64,000 nucleotides of DNA, from the NCBI RefSeq assembly GCF_011065935.2, contig NZ_JAAMNH020000001.1, forward strand, positions 2,749,001 through 2,813,000, in the 5' to 3' direction. The notes below the pieces were generated by a model. That model searched no databases. It had not been told where the DNA came from and saw nothing but the letters and a program-made list of their open reading frames with translations. Every line of letters begins with the position of its first letter. The first letter of the stretch is position 1. Made by a program: the position numbers and the translations under genes. Source of the DNA: Clostridium estertheticum (GTDB lineage Bacteria > Bacillota > Clostridia > Clostridiales > Clostridiaceae). Of this stretch, positions 33,958-42,732 are shown one piece after another.

Positions 33958-34884
33958 ATGCTTAAGGTAGTAAACATTAAGAAAAAATATGGAGAGTTTG
34001 AAGTTTTAAAGGATATATCCTTTGAAATAAAAAAAGGAACTATATACGGATTTCTAGGGCCTAATGGATCAGGAAAATCAACAACCATGAATATACTTTC
34101 AGGGTTAATTGATTTTAATGGTGGAGAGATATATTTAGGTGGAGAAAATTTTAAAAAAAACAAAAGAAGATTATTAAAAAAGGTGGGATACCTTCCACAA
34201 GATCCTGTGTTTTATAATTACATGAATGCAAATGAATATCTGCACTTTATTGGTGAGATATCTAATATGACAGAGAAAAATATAAGGGAGAGAACTATAG
34301 AGATTTTAGAGATTGTAAAGCTTACTGAACCCGCAAAGAGAAAAATAGGACAATATTCAGGTGGAATGAAGCAACGGCTAGGAATTGCAGTGGCATTATT
34401 TAATAAACCAGAAATAGTTTTTTTAGATGAACCCACCTCTGCGTTAGACCCTGAGGGAAGAATGGAAATATTAGAGTTTATAAAAAAATTGAAGTCAGAA
34501 GGAACCACTGTTTTTATGTCCACTCATATTTTGAGTGATATAGAAAGGGTTTGTGACCATGTAAGTATTTTAGATAAAGGGAAAATACTAGTATCTGATA
34601 ATTTAGAGAATTTAAAGAATAAGTATATTCAACCTATATTTGATATTGAGTTTGAAAAACCTTGTGCAAAATTGGACAGTATTCTTTTAAACTTTAGATG
34701 GGTAGAAAGTGTTTTAATAAGGGAAAATAAGGCTTCTATTTATGTGAATAATTTAGAAATTGCTAAATCTGAACTTTTAAAATTTCTTGTACAGGGAGAA
34801 AATACTATTTTATCTTATGAACTTAGAAAAAGTAATCTTGAAGATATTTTTATAAGGCTGGTGAATGAAAATGAGAACCTTTAA
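33958..34884 (+). CDS. ABC transporter ATP-binding protein (YxlF-like)
   Basis: 308 residues from ATG 33958; an upstream in-frame TTG at 33937 would overlap the preceding gene by 20 bases without a clear site. Walker A GPNGSGKST, Q-loop YLPQDPV, signature YSGGMKQRL, Walker B VFLDEPTSALDP and the H-loop in MSTHIL are all present. The C-terminal ~90 residues form the DUF4162-like tail of ABC-2-type exporters. It energises the membrane partner encoded next. In the SigY operon of Bacillus this is YxlF. Confidence 0.88.
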   Translation: MLKVVNIKKKYGEFEVLKDISFEIKKGTIYGFLGPNGSGKSTTMNILSGLIDFNGGEIYLGGENFKKNKRRLLKKVGYLPQDPVFYNYMNANEYLHFIGEISNMTEKNIRERTIEILEIVKLTEPAKRKIGQYSGGMKQRLGIAVALFNKPEIVFLDEPTSALDPEGRMEILEFIKKLKSEGTTVFMSTHILSDIERVCDHVSILDKGKILVSDNLENLKNKYIQPIFDIEFEKPCAKLDSILLNFRWVESVLIRENKASIYVNNLEIAKSELLKFLVQGENTILSYELRKSNLEDIFIRLVNENENL

Positions 34885-35626
34885 GGCTTATTTTAAAAAA
34901 GAAATAATGGAATCCAAAAGACAATACAAATATATAATCCTTGCGGTAGGAATAATTGCATTTGCTATAATAAACCCATTTATGTTAAAGCTACTTCCTA
35001 AAATATTGGGGCAACAGTTAAAAGGAGATTTAAGTTCGTTTTTTATTGCAACACCTAAAAGTGCAATTAATGAATACATTAAGAGTCTTTTTCAAATTGG
35101 AACCTTATTCATTATATTTACATTGGGAAGTAATTTAAATGAGGAAATAAATGAAGAAAAATTCGTGTTCCCATATTCTAAGGGAAGTGTGCCAGTGGGC
35201 ATAGTTCTGGCTAAAATAATTCATTATACTATTGTGGTAACCTTACTCACCTTCATAGGATTTTTAACTTGTGCTTATTATGGAAGCATTTTGCTTAAGG
35301 GAGAAATGGTCCCACTATCAGGTATTATGAGTTCAGCTCTTTTAATGTGCGTCTATTATTTTTTTAATATTGCATTAGTAACACTTTTTAGTAGCTTTGT
35401 GAAAAAAGGTGTAACAGCAGGATTTATAACTGTTATGATAACTTTCACAAGTGCTGCATTTGTAAATTTAAATACTATTGGAAAGTTTATGCCGTACAAG
35501 TTAGTTGAGGGCGCAAATCTATTTACACTAGAAAATTATTCTTATTCTATAGCATTTTCAATTATATGTAGCATACTCTTTATAATAGCTACTATTTTTA
35601 ACATGAACAAGGTTGAGGTAATATAA
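34865..35626 (+). CDS. ABC-2-type transporter permease (YxlG-like)
   Basis: 253 residues with six membrane helices and the ABC-2 layout: an N-terminal helix, a long extracytoplasmic loop, then five helices. The start lies 20 bases inside the ATPase gene, so the two are coupled. It corresponds to YxlG of SigY operons. The exported substrate is unknown; toxin or lipid export is the usual guess for the pair. Confidence 0.8.
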   Translation: MKMRTFKAYFKKEIMESKRQYKYIILAVGIIAFAIINPFMLKLLPKILGQQLKGDLSSFFIATPKSAINEYIKSLFQIGTLFIIFTLGSNLNEEINEEKFVFPYSKGSVPVGIVLAKIIHYTIVVTLLTFIGFLTCAYYGSILLKGEMVPLSGIMSSALLMCVYYFFNIALVTLFSSFVKKGVTAGFITVMITFTSAAFVNLNTIGKFMPYKLVEGANLFTLENYSYSIAFSIICSILFIIATIFNMNKVEVI

Positions 35627-35682
35627 TTACAGTTTTTAAACAAACACAAATAAGGTTTATTTTACCAAAATTTCATAAAATA

Positions 35683-35711
35683 TTGACATTAATGTAAATA
35701 TTAATTATAAT
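35683..35711 (+). promoter_or_regulatory. perfect-consensus sigma-A promoter of the Lys-rich peptide gene
   Basis: TTGACA, 17 bases, TATAAT, both perfect. The -35 and spacer contain the palindrome ACATTAATGT (35686-35695), a possible operator. The leader to the ATG is about 100 bases. Confidence 0.85.
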
Positions 35712-35817
35712 ATTTATATAGAACCTAGTGCATTAAAAGTAGAGCAAAGAGAATACCTATTAATAATTGTTATGTTACCTAAAACAAAGAGGATATCAAA
35801 ACAAGGGGGTATATATT

Positions 35818-35913
35818 ATGCCAGATAAGGGTAAAAGTAAGGGTACTACAACTAAGAACACTGGTAAAAAAGGTGAGAAAAAAGAACAAAAAAACAAAGG
35901 ACCTAAGAAGTAA
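35818..35913 (+). CDS. 31-residue lysine-rich small protein
   Basis: ATG at 35818 with AAGGGGG upstream and a terminator right after the stop. About 40% lysine plus Gly, Thr and Asn, with no hydrophobic residues to speak of, so it is soluble, disordered and strongly basic (start MPDKGKSKGTTTKN). Perfect promoter, ribosome site and terminator make it a real gene expected to be highly expressed. Possible roles are nucleic-acid or acidic-polymer binding, for example in spores; none is shown by the sequence. Confidence 0.7.
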   Translation: MPDKGKSKGTTTKNTGKKGEKKEQKNKGPKK

Positions 35914-35921
35914 AAAAAATT

Positions 35922-35949
35922 CCTGAGCTCAAAGAGTTCAGGTTTTTTT
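35922..35949 (+). terminator. rho-independent terminator
   Basis: CCTGAGCTC / GAGTTCAGG around AAA, followed by seven T. Confidence 0.9.
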
Positions 35950-35976
35950 ATAATTACCAAAAAGGGGGCGGTATTC

Positions 35977-36708
35977 ATGAGCACTAGTATGTTAAAAATT
36001 ATAGCATGTTTATTAATGTTAATAGACCATATGGGAGCAGCACTTTTCCCAGAGGCTATAATTATGAGAATGATAGGAAGATTGTCATTCCCTATATTTG
36101 CTTATTTAATTGCTATAGGATATTCTAAAACAAATTCATTTTCTAAATATTTATACAGATTGTTACTATTTGCAGCTGTATCTCAAATACCATTTTCATT
36201 AGCCTTTAGTGAAGAGATTAGTGTACATAGTTTTTCGGATTTTCTAAGATTTTTTGTAGGGAGTCCATCTCCATATTTAAATATCTTCTTTACTTTAGCA
36301 ATTGGATTAATAGCAATACGTGCATGGGATAAAGGAGAATCTACAATTGGGAAAATAGTAGCTGCCTTAGCATTAGGTATAACCGCTCAAGTTTTTAGTA
36401 CAGATTATGGAATCTATGGAGTTGCTATGATTCTTGCATTCTATATTTTTAGAGATAACAAAATTAAAACAGTTATATCTCAAACCTCTGTATTTATATT
36501 ATTTTATGCATCACAAATTTTACTAGCTATCTCAAGATATCCTGGTATATCAATTAAGCTTATTTGGTTTAATCAAGCATTATCGATACTCGCATTAGTT
36601 TTTATATTTAGCTATAACGGTAAGAAGGGTAAAAATTTAAAATACTTATTTTATGCTTTTTATCCAGTACATTTATTAGTAATAGGATTAATAAAAATTT
36701 TCATGTAG
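35977..36708 (+). CDS. TraX-family membrane protein
   Basis: 243 residues with about seven hydrophobic helices. The N-terminus (LKIIACLLMLIDHMGAALFP) and the GRLSFPIFAYLIAIGYSKT block are diagnostic of TraX, named after the F-plasmid pilin acetylase but common on firmicute chromosomes without conjugation genes, where it is a membrane-bound acyltransferase-like protein of unknown substrate. The ATG at 35977 follows AAGGGGGCGG. It has a shared terminator with the convergent protease gene. Confidence 0.85.
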   Translation: MSTSMLKIIACLLMLIDHMGAALFPEAIIMRMIGRLSFPIFAYLIAIGYSKTNSFSKYLYRLLLFAAVSQIPFSLAFSEEISVHSFSDFLRFFVGSPSPYLNIFFTLAIGLIAIRAWDKGESTIGKIVAALALGITAQVFSTDYGIYGVAMILAFYIFRDNKIKTVISQTSVFILFYASQILLAISRYPGISIKLIWFNQALSILALVFIFSYNGKKGKNLKYLFYAFYPVHLLVIGLIKIFM

Positions 36709-36728
36709 TTTATTATTTTAGTATTAAA

Positions 36729-36770
36729 AAAGTAAGTATAACTTAAATTAACGTTATACTTACTTTCTTT
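36729..36770. terminator. bidirectional terminator
   Basis: Perfect arms AAAGTAAGTATAAC / GTTATACTTACTTT, T-rich outside both ends, between convergent traX-like and S8 protease genes. Confidence 0.88.
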
Positions 36771-36773
36771 GTT

Positions 36774-39700
36774 TTAGTGCAATAGAGATATTATTTTAGT
36801 TGTTACATTCCCGGCAACATCTACAGCTTTAACTTCAATATAATTCATTCCTGCATTAAGGTTTACTTCGGCTACAAAGTTAGCAGTTTTATCATATATA
36901 TCTGAAGTTGTTGGTATTTCATTTCCATTTACAAATAATTTAAATCCATAATTATTATCTGAAACTTCACAATTAATTTTAAAGGTCTCAACATTTTTGG
37001 CCAGGGCTATTACTTTATCGTTGTCAGATATATCAGTATTTTTAATAGTTAGCTTAGGTGCAATTAAATCGCAATAAAGGCTTAATGCATAGGCAAGGTT
37101 TTTACCTTTATCATCTGTAGCGGAAACTAACACTTTGTTTTGTCCATCTATTAAGTTTATTTTCTTAGCAAAGGTTAAATTTGAGTTTATCGTAACTTCT
37201 TCACCCTGTATTTTAAAAGATTTAACGCTAGTGGATAGGTCCCCACCTAAAAGTGCAAAGGGGGTATTGTAGAAGCTACCTTCTCTTTTGATACCAGTAA
37301 AATTAATATAAAGCTTTTCGTTTTTAACAATTATGTTTGTGATTGCAGATTCTATAATATTATCGTTTATATCACATGCTTGTACTTCTATTTTATGTTT
37401 TCCAGGAGTTAGATTGTCAAAGTTATAGAATAATTCCATTATGTTTTCTGCTACAACCTTACCATCAACTATAATATTGAAATATCTCATATCTGAAATA
37501 AGTTTAAAATCTCCTGAATAAGCTAGCTTAAAATGACCAGAAGGTAATGCAATGTCTGATTTAGGAGAAGTAATTACAAGTGGTTGGGCTTCTATGATAG
37601 TTTCATATTTATAGGTATTTCCAGCATAATCGGTACAGTAAATTAACACATTATTTTTACCGCTTTCCAAGTCTAAATTGACAAAATAATCTCCATTAGC
37701 ATCTTTAGGCAAAGCTAAAAAGGTACTTCCAGCCTTATCATTGCAATACTTTTCATTTAAAATTATTTGAAAATTTTTTATTCCAGATAAATTATCTGTT
37801 GCTTTAAACTTTAAAACATGTTTTCTTGAAGTAACAACACTTGGAGAAACCATTGATACGAGTGGCTTAGTTGAATCTACTTTAATTGGTAATTTCATTG
37901 TTTGATATTTAGAGTCAGCAGCCGAGTCAATTGAGGCTTTAATTTGAAAATAATATTGACCATCTTTAACTGTTTCATATTTCCCACTAGCAGGGTTGTA
38001 ACTAGTTAAGTCCCATATCCAAGGTGATGATTCTTTATAGTTATCATCTTGGAGAACATCAATAGGATCTGGAGACCATAAGTCTTTATACAAATCTTTT
38101 TCTATTCCAAGACTACGCACTAGGGTTCCCTTTTCATCAACTATGTCAACTATCATAGTTTTTGCATTTCTAAGCAAAGCAATTTTAGGATATACACTTA
38201 TTTTTCCATTTGCAGAGGTTGCCGCGATTCTGGTTTCATCAACGATGGGTAATAGTGTGTTTTTGTTTAGAGACACTACACCTAGAAGGGAATCAGATCC
38301 ATTTTCGTTCAGTTGATAAAATGCAGTTTCTCCTAAATATGAACTACTATCCCAAAGAGGTTTATCCATTATTAAGGATTCGTTCCATTCGCCATAGAAA
38401 CCCATATATGGAACTCCTAGTGATTGTCCCTCTTCTGATGTAGCTTCAAAGGTTAAAAAGCCTTCCAAGAAGATTCCTTTAGGAGTAGTTTTTGGTATAT
38501 TTAATGTTACATTTATATTTACTATAGAGCCAGCAGGTACAATTACCTTATCCTTGTCGAAGGAAACAGTCGCTCCTTCTAAAATTAGATCTCTTGCTTC
38601 ATCACTTTTATCGGAAAGAACAAGATTTGAAGTTTTAATGGAATAGGTTTCTTCTTTAACTCCATAGTTTTTAAATGTTAAAGTGAATTGTTTTGTAAGT
38701 TCATTAATTTGCTTTAATGCAACGGTAGCATTACCATTTTTATCTACAACAGTTACATTAGATTTAGCCGCCGAAGCTGCATCTACAAGTCCGGCACCTT
38801 GTCTCCTTGGAGAAAATGGGATTAATGAATCGCCTGATGATGCATCTATTTGTGGTTTTGCAGTATTTATCACAAGTTGTTTTGCAAGTTCAGCTTTTTC
38901 TTTTGGTGTTAAGTTATCTAATTTTAATTCTTTCATATGTTGCAATACTAAGGTCATAATACCGGAAATATGAGGTGAAGCCATAGAAGTTCCTGAAATA
39001 TATTTATATTCATTATTATTGACAGTGGAGAGTATGTCTCCTCCAGGAGCAGTTACTTCAGGTTTAAATTCTAAATCAGAGGTAGGACCCCAGGATGTAA
39101 AGTCAGACATTTGTCCTTTAGTAGGATTCTCTATATTGACTTTTTTATCTGGAAATTTAATTTTTGCACCACTTTTTATGGCATTTTGTATGCTAGTTCC
39201 ATCTTTGTTAGTTACGAATATAGATGGAATTTTAACATTAGCATCAGAAGCCATACTAATAAATCCACTTTCACCATCACGATTATATATAATAGCGGCT
39301 ATTGCTCCTGCAGCTTGCACATTTAATTTCTTTTCTATAAAAGTAATATCACCCCTTTTAATTAAGGCTACTTTCCCTTTTAAATCAATATCTTTAATAT
39401 CATCAGGAGTTCCAAGGTTACAATCAACTATTGAATATTCACCTTTTAATATTCCAATTGGCGCAATTTCTGATGGAGAATATGCAACATCTTTATATTC
39501 ACTACCTACACGATAAGTTAGTGCTGGGGTTATAAGCATACTATTTTGAATAGAAGCCACACTGAGGGCCTCTTTTGCTACACTTGGAGCACCAACGACG
39601 GATGTATCCACTATGTCTTCAACTTTTTCAGGAGAAGTTGAGTATGAAGAGTTCCCCGCAGATACAACCACAACCACACCTTTTTCTTCAGCGTCCCTTA

Positions 39701-40337
39701 TAGCCTTTTGAATAGGTGCACTATCTTCTACAAAACCTGAATCAGAGCCTAAACTCATATTTATTACATCAGCACCAAATTTTACAGAGTCCTCTATAGC
39801 TGCAACTACATCTTCATCATTGCAACTAGGGTAATCAGGGTCATTGGAGAATACCTTCATTGCAAGTAATTGTGCTTCTGGTGCAACGCCTTGGATGGCT
39901 TCAAATTTTGAAACCTCTGTAGAGGTTCCATTTGCAGCTACTATACCAGCTACATGCATTCCATGCATGCTACCTTCATCAATTATATTTTGATTTTTAT
40001 CTGCATAATTATATCCATAGGGTACTTTGTCTGTGAAGTATTTTCCTTTTCCTTCTGGGTTTTTATTTTTCAGTTTTGCCTTTGAAGGATCTGTGAGTCT
40101 CATATCTTTATGATTATAATCAATACCACTATCGATTATAGATATTACCATTCCTTCTCCTTTGTATTTAGAAACCTGCCATTCTTTTAGTACATTAGTT
40201 AAATCCTTGGCTGAAGTCATAGTTTCGTTATAAGCAAGCTCCTTAGTTACTTCTTTTGCTGAAGTATTAAGAATTAAGAAATTGGAAGATAAAAGACTAA
40301 TGGTAAGAATTAGGCTTAAAAGCTTATGTCTTTTCAT
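36774..40337 (-). CDS. secreted S8 (subtilisin-type) cell-envelope protease
   Basis: 1187 residues, lactocepin/C5a-peptidase-like. There is a signal peptide (1-~27), then the peptidase with catalytic Asp69 (ISIIDSGID), His125 (HGMHVAG), oxyanion Asn229 (VSAGNSS) and Ser451 (GTSMASPH). A protease-associated domain is inserted at ~295-400 (KGKVALIKRGDITFIEKK). A Fn3-like domain (~530-640) follows, then several Ig-like/bacterial adhesion-type modules to the end, with no LPXTG anchor. It should degrade proteins outside the cell or at its surface for peptide nutrition. The minus-strand ribosome site AAGGGGGAAA fits the ATG. It is a single gene. Confidence 0.92.
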   Translation of the reverse strand: MKRHKLLSLILTISLLSSNFLILNTSAKEVTKELAYNETMTSAKDLTNVLKEWQVSKYKGEGMVISIIDSGIDYNHKDMRLTDPSKAKLKNKNPEGKGKYFTDKVPYGYNYADKNQNIIDEGSMHGMHVAGIVAANGTSTEVSKFEAIQGVAPEAQLLAMKVFSNDPDYPSCNDEDVVAAIEDSVKFGADVINMSLGSDSGFVEDSAPIQKAIRDAEEKGVVVVVSAGNSSYSTSPEKVEDIVDTSVVGAPSVAKEALSVASIQNSMLITPALTYRVGSEYKDVAYSPSEIAPIGILKGEYSIVDCNLGTPDDIKDIDLKGKVALIKRGDITFIEKKLNVQAAGAIAAIIYNRDGESGFISMASDANVKIPSIFVTNKDGTSIQNAIKSGAKIKFPDKKVNIENPTKGQMSDFTSWGPTSDLEFKPEVTAPGGDILSTVNNNEYKYISGTSMASPHISGIMTLVLQHMKELKLDNLTPKEKAELAKQLVINTAKPQIDASSGDSLIPFSPRRQGAGLVDAASAAKSNVTVVDKNGNATVALKQINELTKQFTLTFKNYGVKEETYSIKTSNLVLSDKSDEARDLILEGATVSFDKDKVIVPAGSIVNINVTLNIPKTTPKGIFLEGFLTFEATSEEGQSLGVPYMGFYGEWNESLIMDKPLWDSSSYLGETAFYQLNENGSDSLLGVVSLNKNTLLPIVDETRIAATSANGKISVYPKIALLRNAKTMIVDIVDEKGTLVRSLGIEKDLYKDLWSPDPIDVLQDDNYKESSPWIWDLTSYNPASGKYETVKDGQYYFQIKASIDSAADSKYQTMKLPIKVDSTKPLVSMVSPSVVTSRKHVLKFKATDNLSGIKNFQIILNEKYCNDKAGSTFLALPKDANGDYFVNLDLESGKNNVLIYCTDYAGNTYKYETIIEAQPLVITSPKSDIALPSGHFKLAYSGDFKLISDMRYFNIIVDGKVVAENIMELFYNFDNLTPGKHKIEVQACDINDNIIESAITNIIVKNEKLYINFTGIKREGSFYNTPFALLGGDLSTSVKSFKIQGEEVTINSNLTFAKKINLIDGQNKVLVSATDDKGKNLAYALSLYCDLIAPKLTIKNTDISDNDKVIALAKNVETFKINCEVSDNNYGFKLFVNGNEIPTTSDIYDKTANFVAEVNLNAGMNYIEVKAVDVAGNVTTKIISLLH

Positions 40338-40508
40338 AATTTCCCCCTTATTTTTTAAAATAATTCAAATAACATTATATCACATTAATGGTAATATATA
40401 AATATAAGGTTAGAAGATTACTCTCTACAAACTTTAGTGAGAATTTTAAAAAGTTATTATTTAAATGGTATAATGTGCTAAAATATTATAAAGGGGGCGC
40501 TATTTATT

Positions 40509-41507
40509 ATGGAACAATTAGTGAAAGAAAAACTAGATAGGCTAATAGACTTATTTCAACAAGTGTCATCAGAATATAAATGGGAGCAGTCATTAACTAA
40601 TCATTTTACAGCATTGACTTATACATTAAATAACAGAAATTTTGATAAAGAGAAGATTGAAGATGTGAGGTTGCATATTAAAAAAACTACGGGTGTATTC
40701 TCTAATTATCGGGGTACTTCTAAAATAATTTTATCAGCATTGCTAGCATGCCAATATGATAATCCAAAACAAGAATTTGATAAACTGCTTATTTATGATA
40801 AAAGGATGAAAGAGGCAGAATTTAAGAATAATATGTATTTACCCATAGCCAATTATGCTCTTTTAGCTACTTGTAGTGAGGAATTGGTGGATAAAAGAAT
40901 AAATAAAGCCAAAGAAATTTATAATGAAATGAGAAGTAACCATCCATGGTTAACTGGTGGAGATGATTACCCACTTTCTATACTTTTAGCCAATTCAGAT
41001 GACTCAGTTAATACTATTATAGAGAATATGGAAGAGTGTTATCAACTATTAAATGAAAATGGGTTTGGAAAAAATAACGGACTTCAATTCTTATCTCATA
41101 TACTAGGATTTCGAAAAGAGGAGAATAAAGTTAAGGTCTTAAGATGTAGTGAAATATTTGATAAGTTAAAAGAGAATAAAATGAAGGTGTATTCTACTGG
41201 ATATGCAGTAATAGGCTTCTTATCTATACTTGGGGAAAAAGGTTATGAGGCAGTAGATCAAGTTATCGAAGTTGTAAAAGTTCTAAAGTCTACTAAAAAA
41301 TATAAATGGTTAACTAAAGAAACACATTTATATACAGCGGCTGCTTTGGTTAGTGATTTATATATTGAGAATATGAAAGAAAAAAAGGATCTTATTCAAA
41401 CATCTATTGGAATTTCCATTGAAGCACTAATCGCAGCTCAAACTGTAGCTGTTATTGTAGCGGCTAGTAGCGCCGCAGCTTCGGCAGGAGCATCCGCTTC
41501 ATCTTAA
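40509..41507 (+). CDS. DUF4003 family protein
   Basis: 332 residues, mostly alpha-helical and soluble, with the DUF4003 pattern: HFTALTYTLNNRNFDKEKI near the N-terminus, FSNYRGTSKIILSALLA, and RSNHPWLTGGDDYPLSILLA. The last ~30 residues are a small-residue hydrophobic tail rich in Ala and Ser, like the glycine/alanine tails seen in this family. The function is unknown. The ATG follows AAAGGGGGCG. It stands alone and ends at a long hairpin. Confidence 0.8.
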   Translation: MEQLVKEKLDRLIDLFQQVSSEYKWEQSLTNHFTALTYTLNNRNFDKEKIEDVRLHIKKTTGVFSNYRGTSKIILSALLACQYDNPKQEFDKLLIYDKRMKEAEFKNNMYLPIANYALLATCSEELVDKRINKAKEIYNEMRSNHPWLTGGDDYPLSILLANSDDSVNTIIENMEECYQLLNENGFGKNNGLQFLSHILGFRKEENKVKVLRCSEIFDKLKENKMKVYSTGYAVIGFLSILGEKGYEAVDQVIEVVKVLKSTKKYKWLTKETHLYTAAALVSDLYIENMKEKKDLIQTSIGISIEALIAAQTVAVIVAASSAAASAGASASS

Positions 41508-41535
41508 TAATCAATATTTCTAAAAAAAGTTAAGA

Positions 41536-41604
41536 AAAGTATATATTATTAGAATTACTTAGCGAAGAGAAACGCAATTGTAATAATATATACTTTACTT
41601 TTAT
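41536..41604. terminator. long hairpin between convergent genes
   Basis: AAAGTATATATTATTA (41536-41551) pairs perfectly with TAATAATATATACTTT (41581-41596), and ACTTTTATG follows. It lies between the DUF4003 gene and the convergent deacetylase gene. Confidence 0.75.
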
Positions 41605-41608
41605 GTTG

Positions 41609-42523
41609 TTAATGTTTAGTAGGTAAGTCATCTAATGTTTTTAGTTGGTATCCTTGGCTTTCCCATTGCGCAATTACATCATCTAATATTTCAGCATTGG
41701 TTTTTGATACTGCGTGTAATAACATAATTCCACCATTGTGTGTTCTTTGCATAATGCGTTTTTTTGCACTTTCATGTGAGGGCTGTTTATCAGTAAGCCA
41801 ATCCATATAAGCGAAACTCCAAAATATAGTTTTATACCCATAGTTTTGAGTATATTGTAAGGAGCGTTCACTATATTTGCCCATGGGAGGTCTAAAATAT
41901 TTAGAAATTTTTTTGCCCGTAATATTTTCAAATGCCACTTCTACATCAGATAATTCACTATTGAATTTTTCTAAATCTATTATAGAAGCCATTGAAGGAT
42001 GGCGAGCACTATGGTTGCACACTAGGTGTCCGTCTGAAACCATTCTTTTAATTAACTCTGGGTTAGAGGTAATATAGGGCTTTACAACGAAAAATGCAGC
42101 TTTCACATTATGTTTTTTTAAAACATCTAATATTGGAGCGGTATATCCAGCTTCATACCCTTCATCAAAAGTTAAATATAATATCTTTTTTGATGTATCT
42201 CCTAAATAATAGCACTCATAGTTTGATATAATGTTACTGGTTTCTTTAGGGCCTTGAGGTGGAGCATTGTCATTACGAGGCTGGAAATACCAATTATATT
42301 CTTTAGTACTTAGTCCATTGAGGGTTTTATTATTACTAAATACGTTTTTGAAAAAATTTATTTGGACAGGTGTTTTTGAATTACCCTTGTTATGACATTC
42401 AACACATTCAGTTTTAGAGTCCATAATTGACATACATTTTAATTCTTTGCTATAAACAGTAGTTGATAAACAGCTAACCGTAAGCATTGAAAAAATAATA
42501 ATACTCAATAACTTTGATTTCAC
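41609..42523 (-). CDS. pdaA: polysaccharide deacetylase, PdaA-like
   Basis: 304 residues from the GTG at 42523, chosen because AGGGGTGAT ends five bases before it; an earlier GTG at 42532 is inside the ribosome site. A signal peptide (to ~24) precedes the NodB domain: LTFDEGYE (motif 1), HSARHPSMA (motif 2, metal-binding His), RPPMGKYSE (motif 3), FWSFAYMDW and LLHAVS (motif 5). The long pre-domain and the EYNWYFQPRNDNAPP stretch are typical of PdaA, which removes acetyl groups from muramic acid so that spore cortex muramic lactam can form. The alternative is another murein deacetylase. Confidence 0.85.
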   Translation of the reverse strand: MKSKLLSIIIFSMLTVSCLSTTVYSKELKCMSIMDSKTECVECHNKGNSKTPVQINFFKNVFSNNKTLNGLSTKEYNWYFQPRNDNAPPQGPKETSNIISNYECYYLGDTSKKILYLTFDEGYEAGYTAPILDVLKKHNVKAAFFVVKPYITSNPELIKRMVSDGHLVCNHSARHPSMASIIDLEKFNSELSDVEVAFENITGKKISKYFRPPMGKYSERSLQYTQNYGYKTIFWSFAYMDWLTDKQPSHESAKKRIMQRTHNGGIMLLHAVSKTNAEILDDVIAQWESQGYQLKTLDDLPTKH

Positions 42524-42661
42524 ACTAATCACCCCTAGTTAATCCTATTTAGAAAAGTTTTTAAATTATTCTACAACTTAGTATGCTCCGTAGATGTATG
42601 TATATATACAAATAGCTAACTATGTATTATAGGTAATTTTAAAAAAAATTTCCAAAAAATA

Positions 42662-42708
42662 TTTACAACAGTTTTTAAATAGTATAATTTAATGTATACT
42701 ATTAGTAT
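42662..42708 (+). promoter_or_regulatory. promoter region of the pseudo-helicase/S24 gene with a small dyad
   Basis: TATAAT at 42683-42688 with TTTACA 15 bases upstream (short spacing), followed by the inverted repeat ATACTATTAGTAT (42696-42708) at the expected start. If the S24 protein binds DNA, this dyad is the first place to look. No Bacillus-type LexA box (CGAAC..GTTCG) was seen. Confidence 0.35.
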
Positions 42709-42732
42709 GAATACAACAGTGGAGGTGACGAA

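Noticed and set aside
38210..39516. Several plus-strand open frames opposite the S8 protease gene
   Set aside because: They are antisense shadows of a 1187-codon gene with complete catalytic motifs; none has a ribosome site or a recognisable product.
42600..42720. LexA-box search upstream of the S24 fusion gene
   Set aside because: Only AT-rich dyads were found; nothing matches CGAAC-N4-GTTCG.
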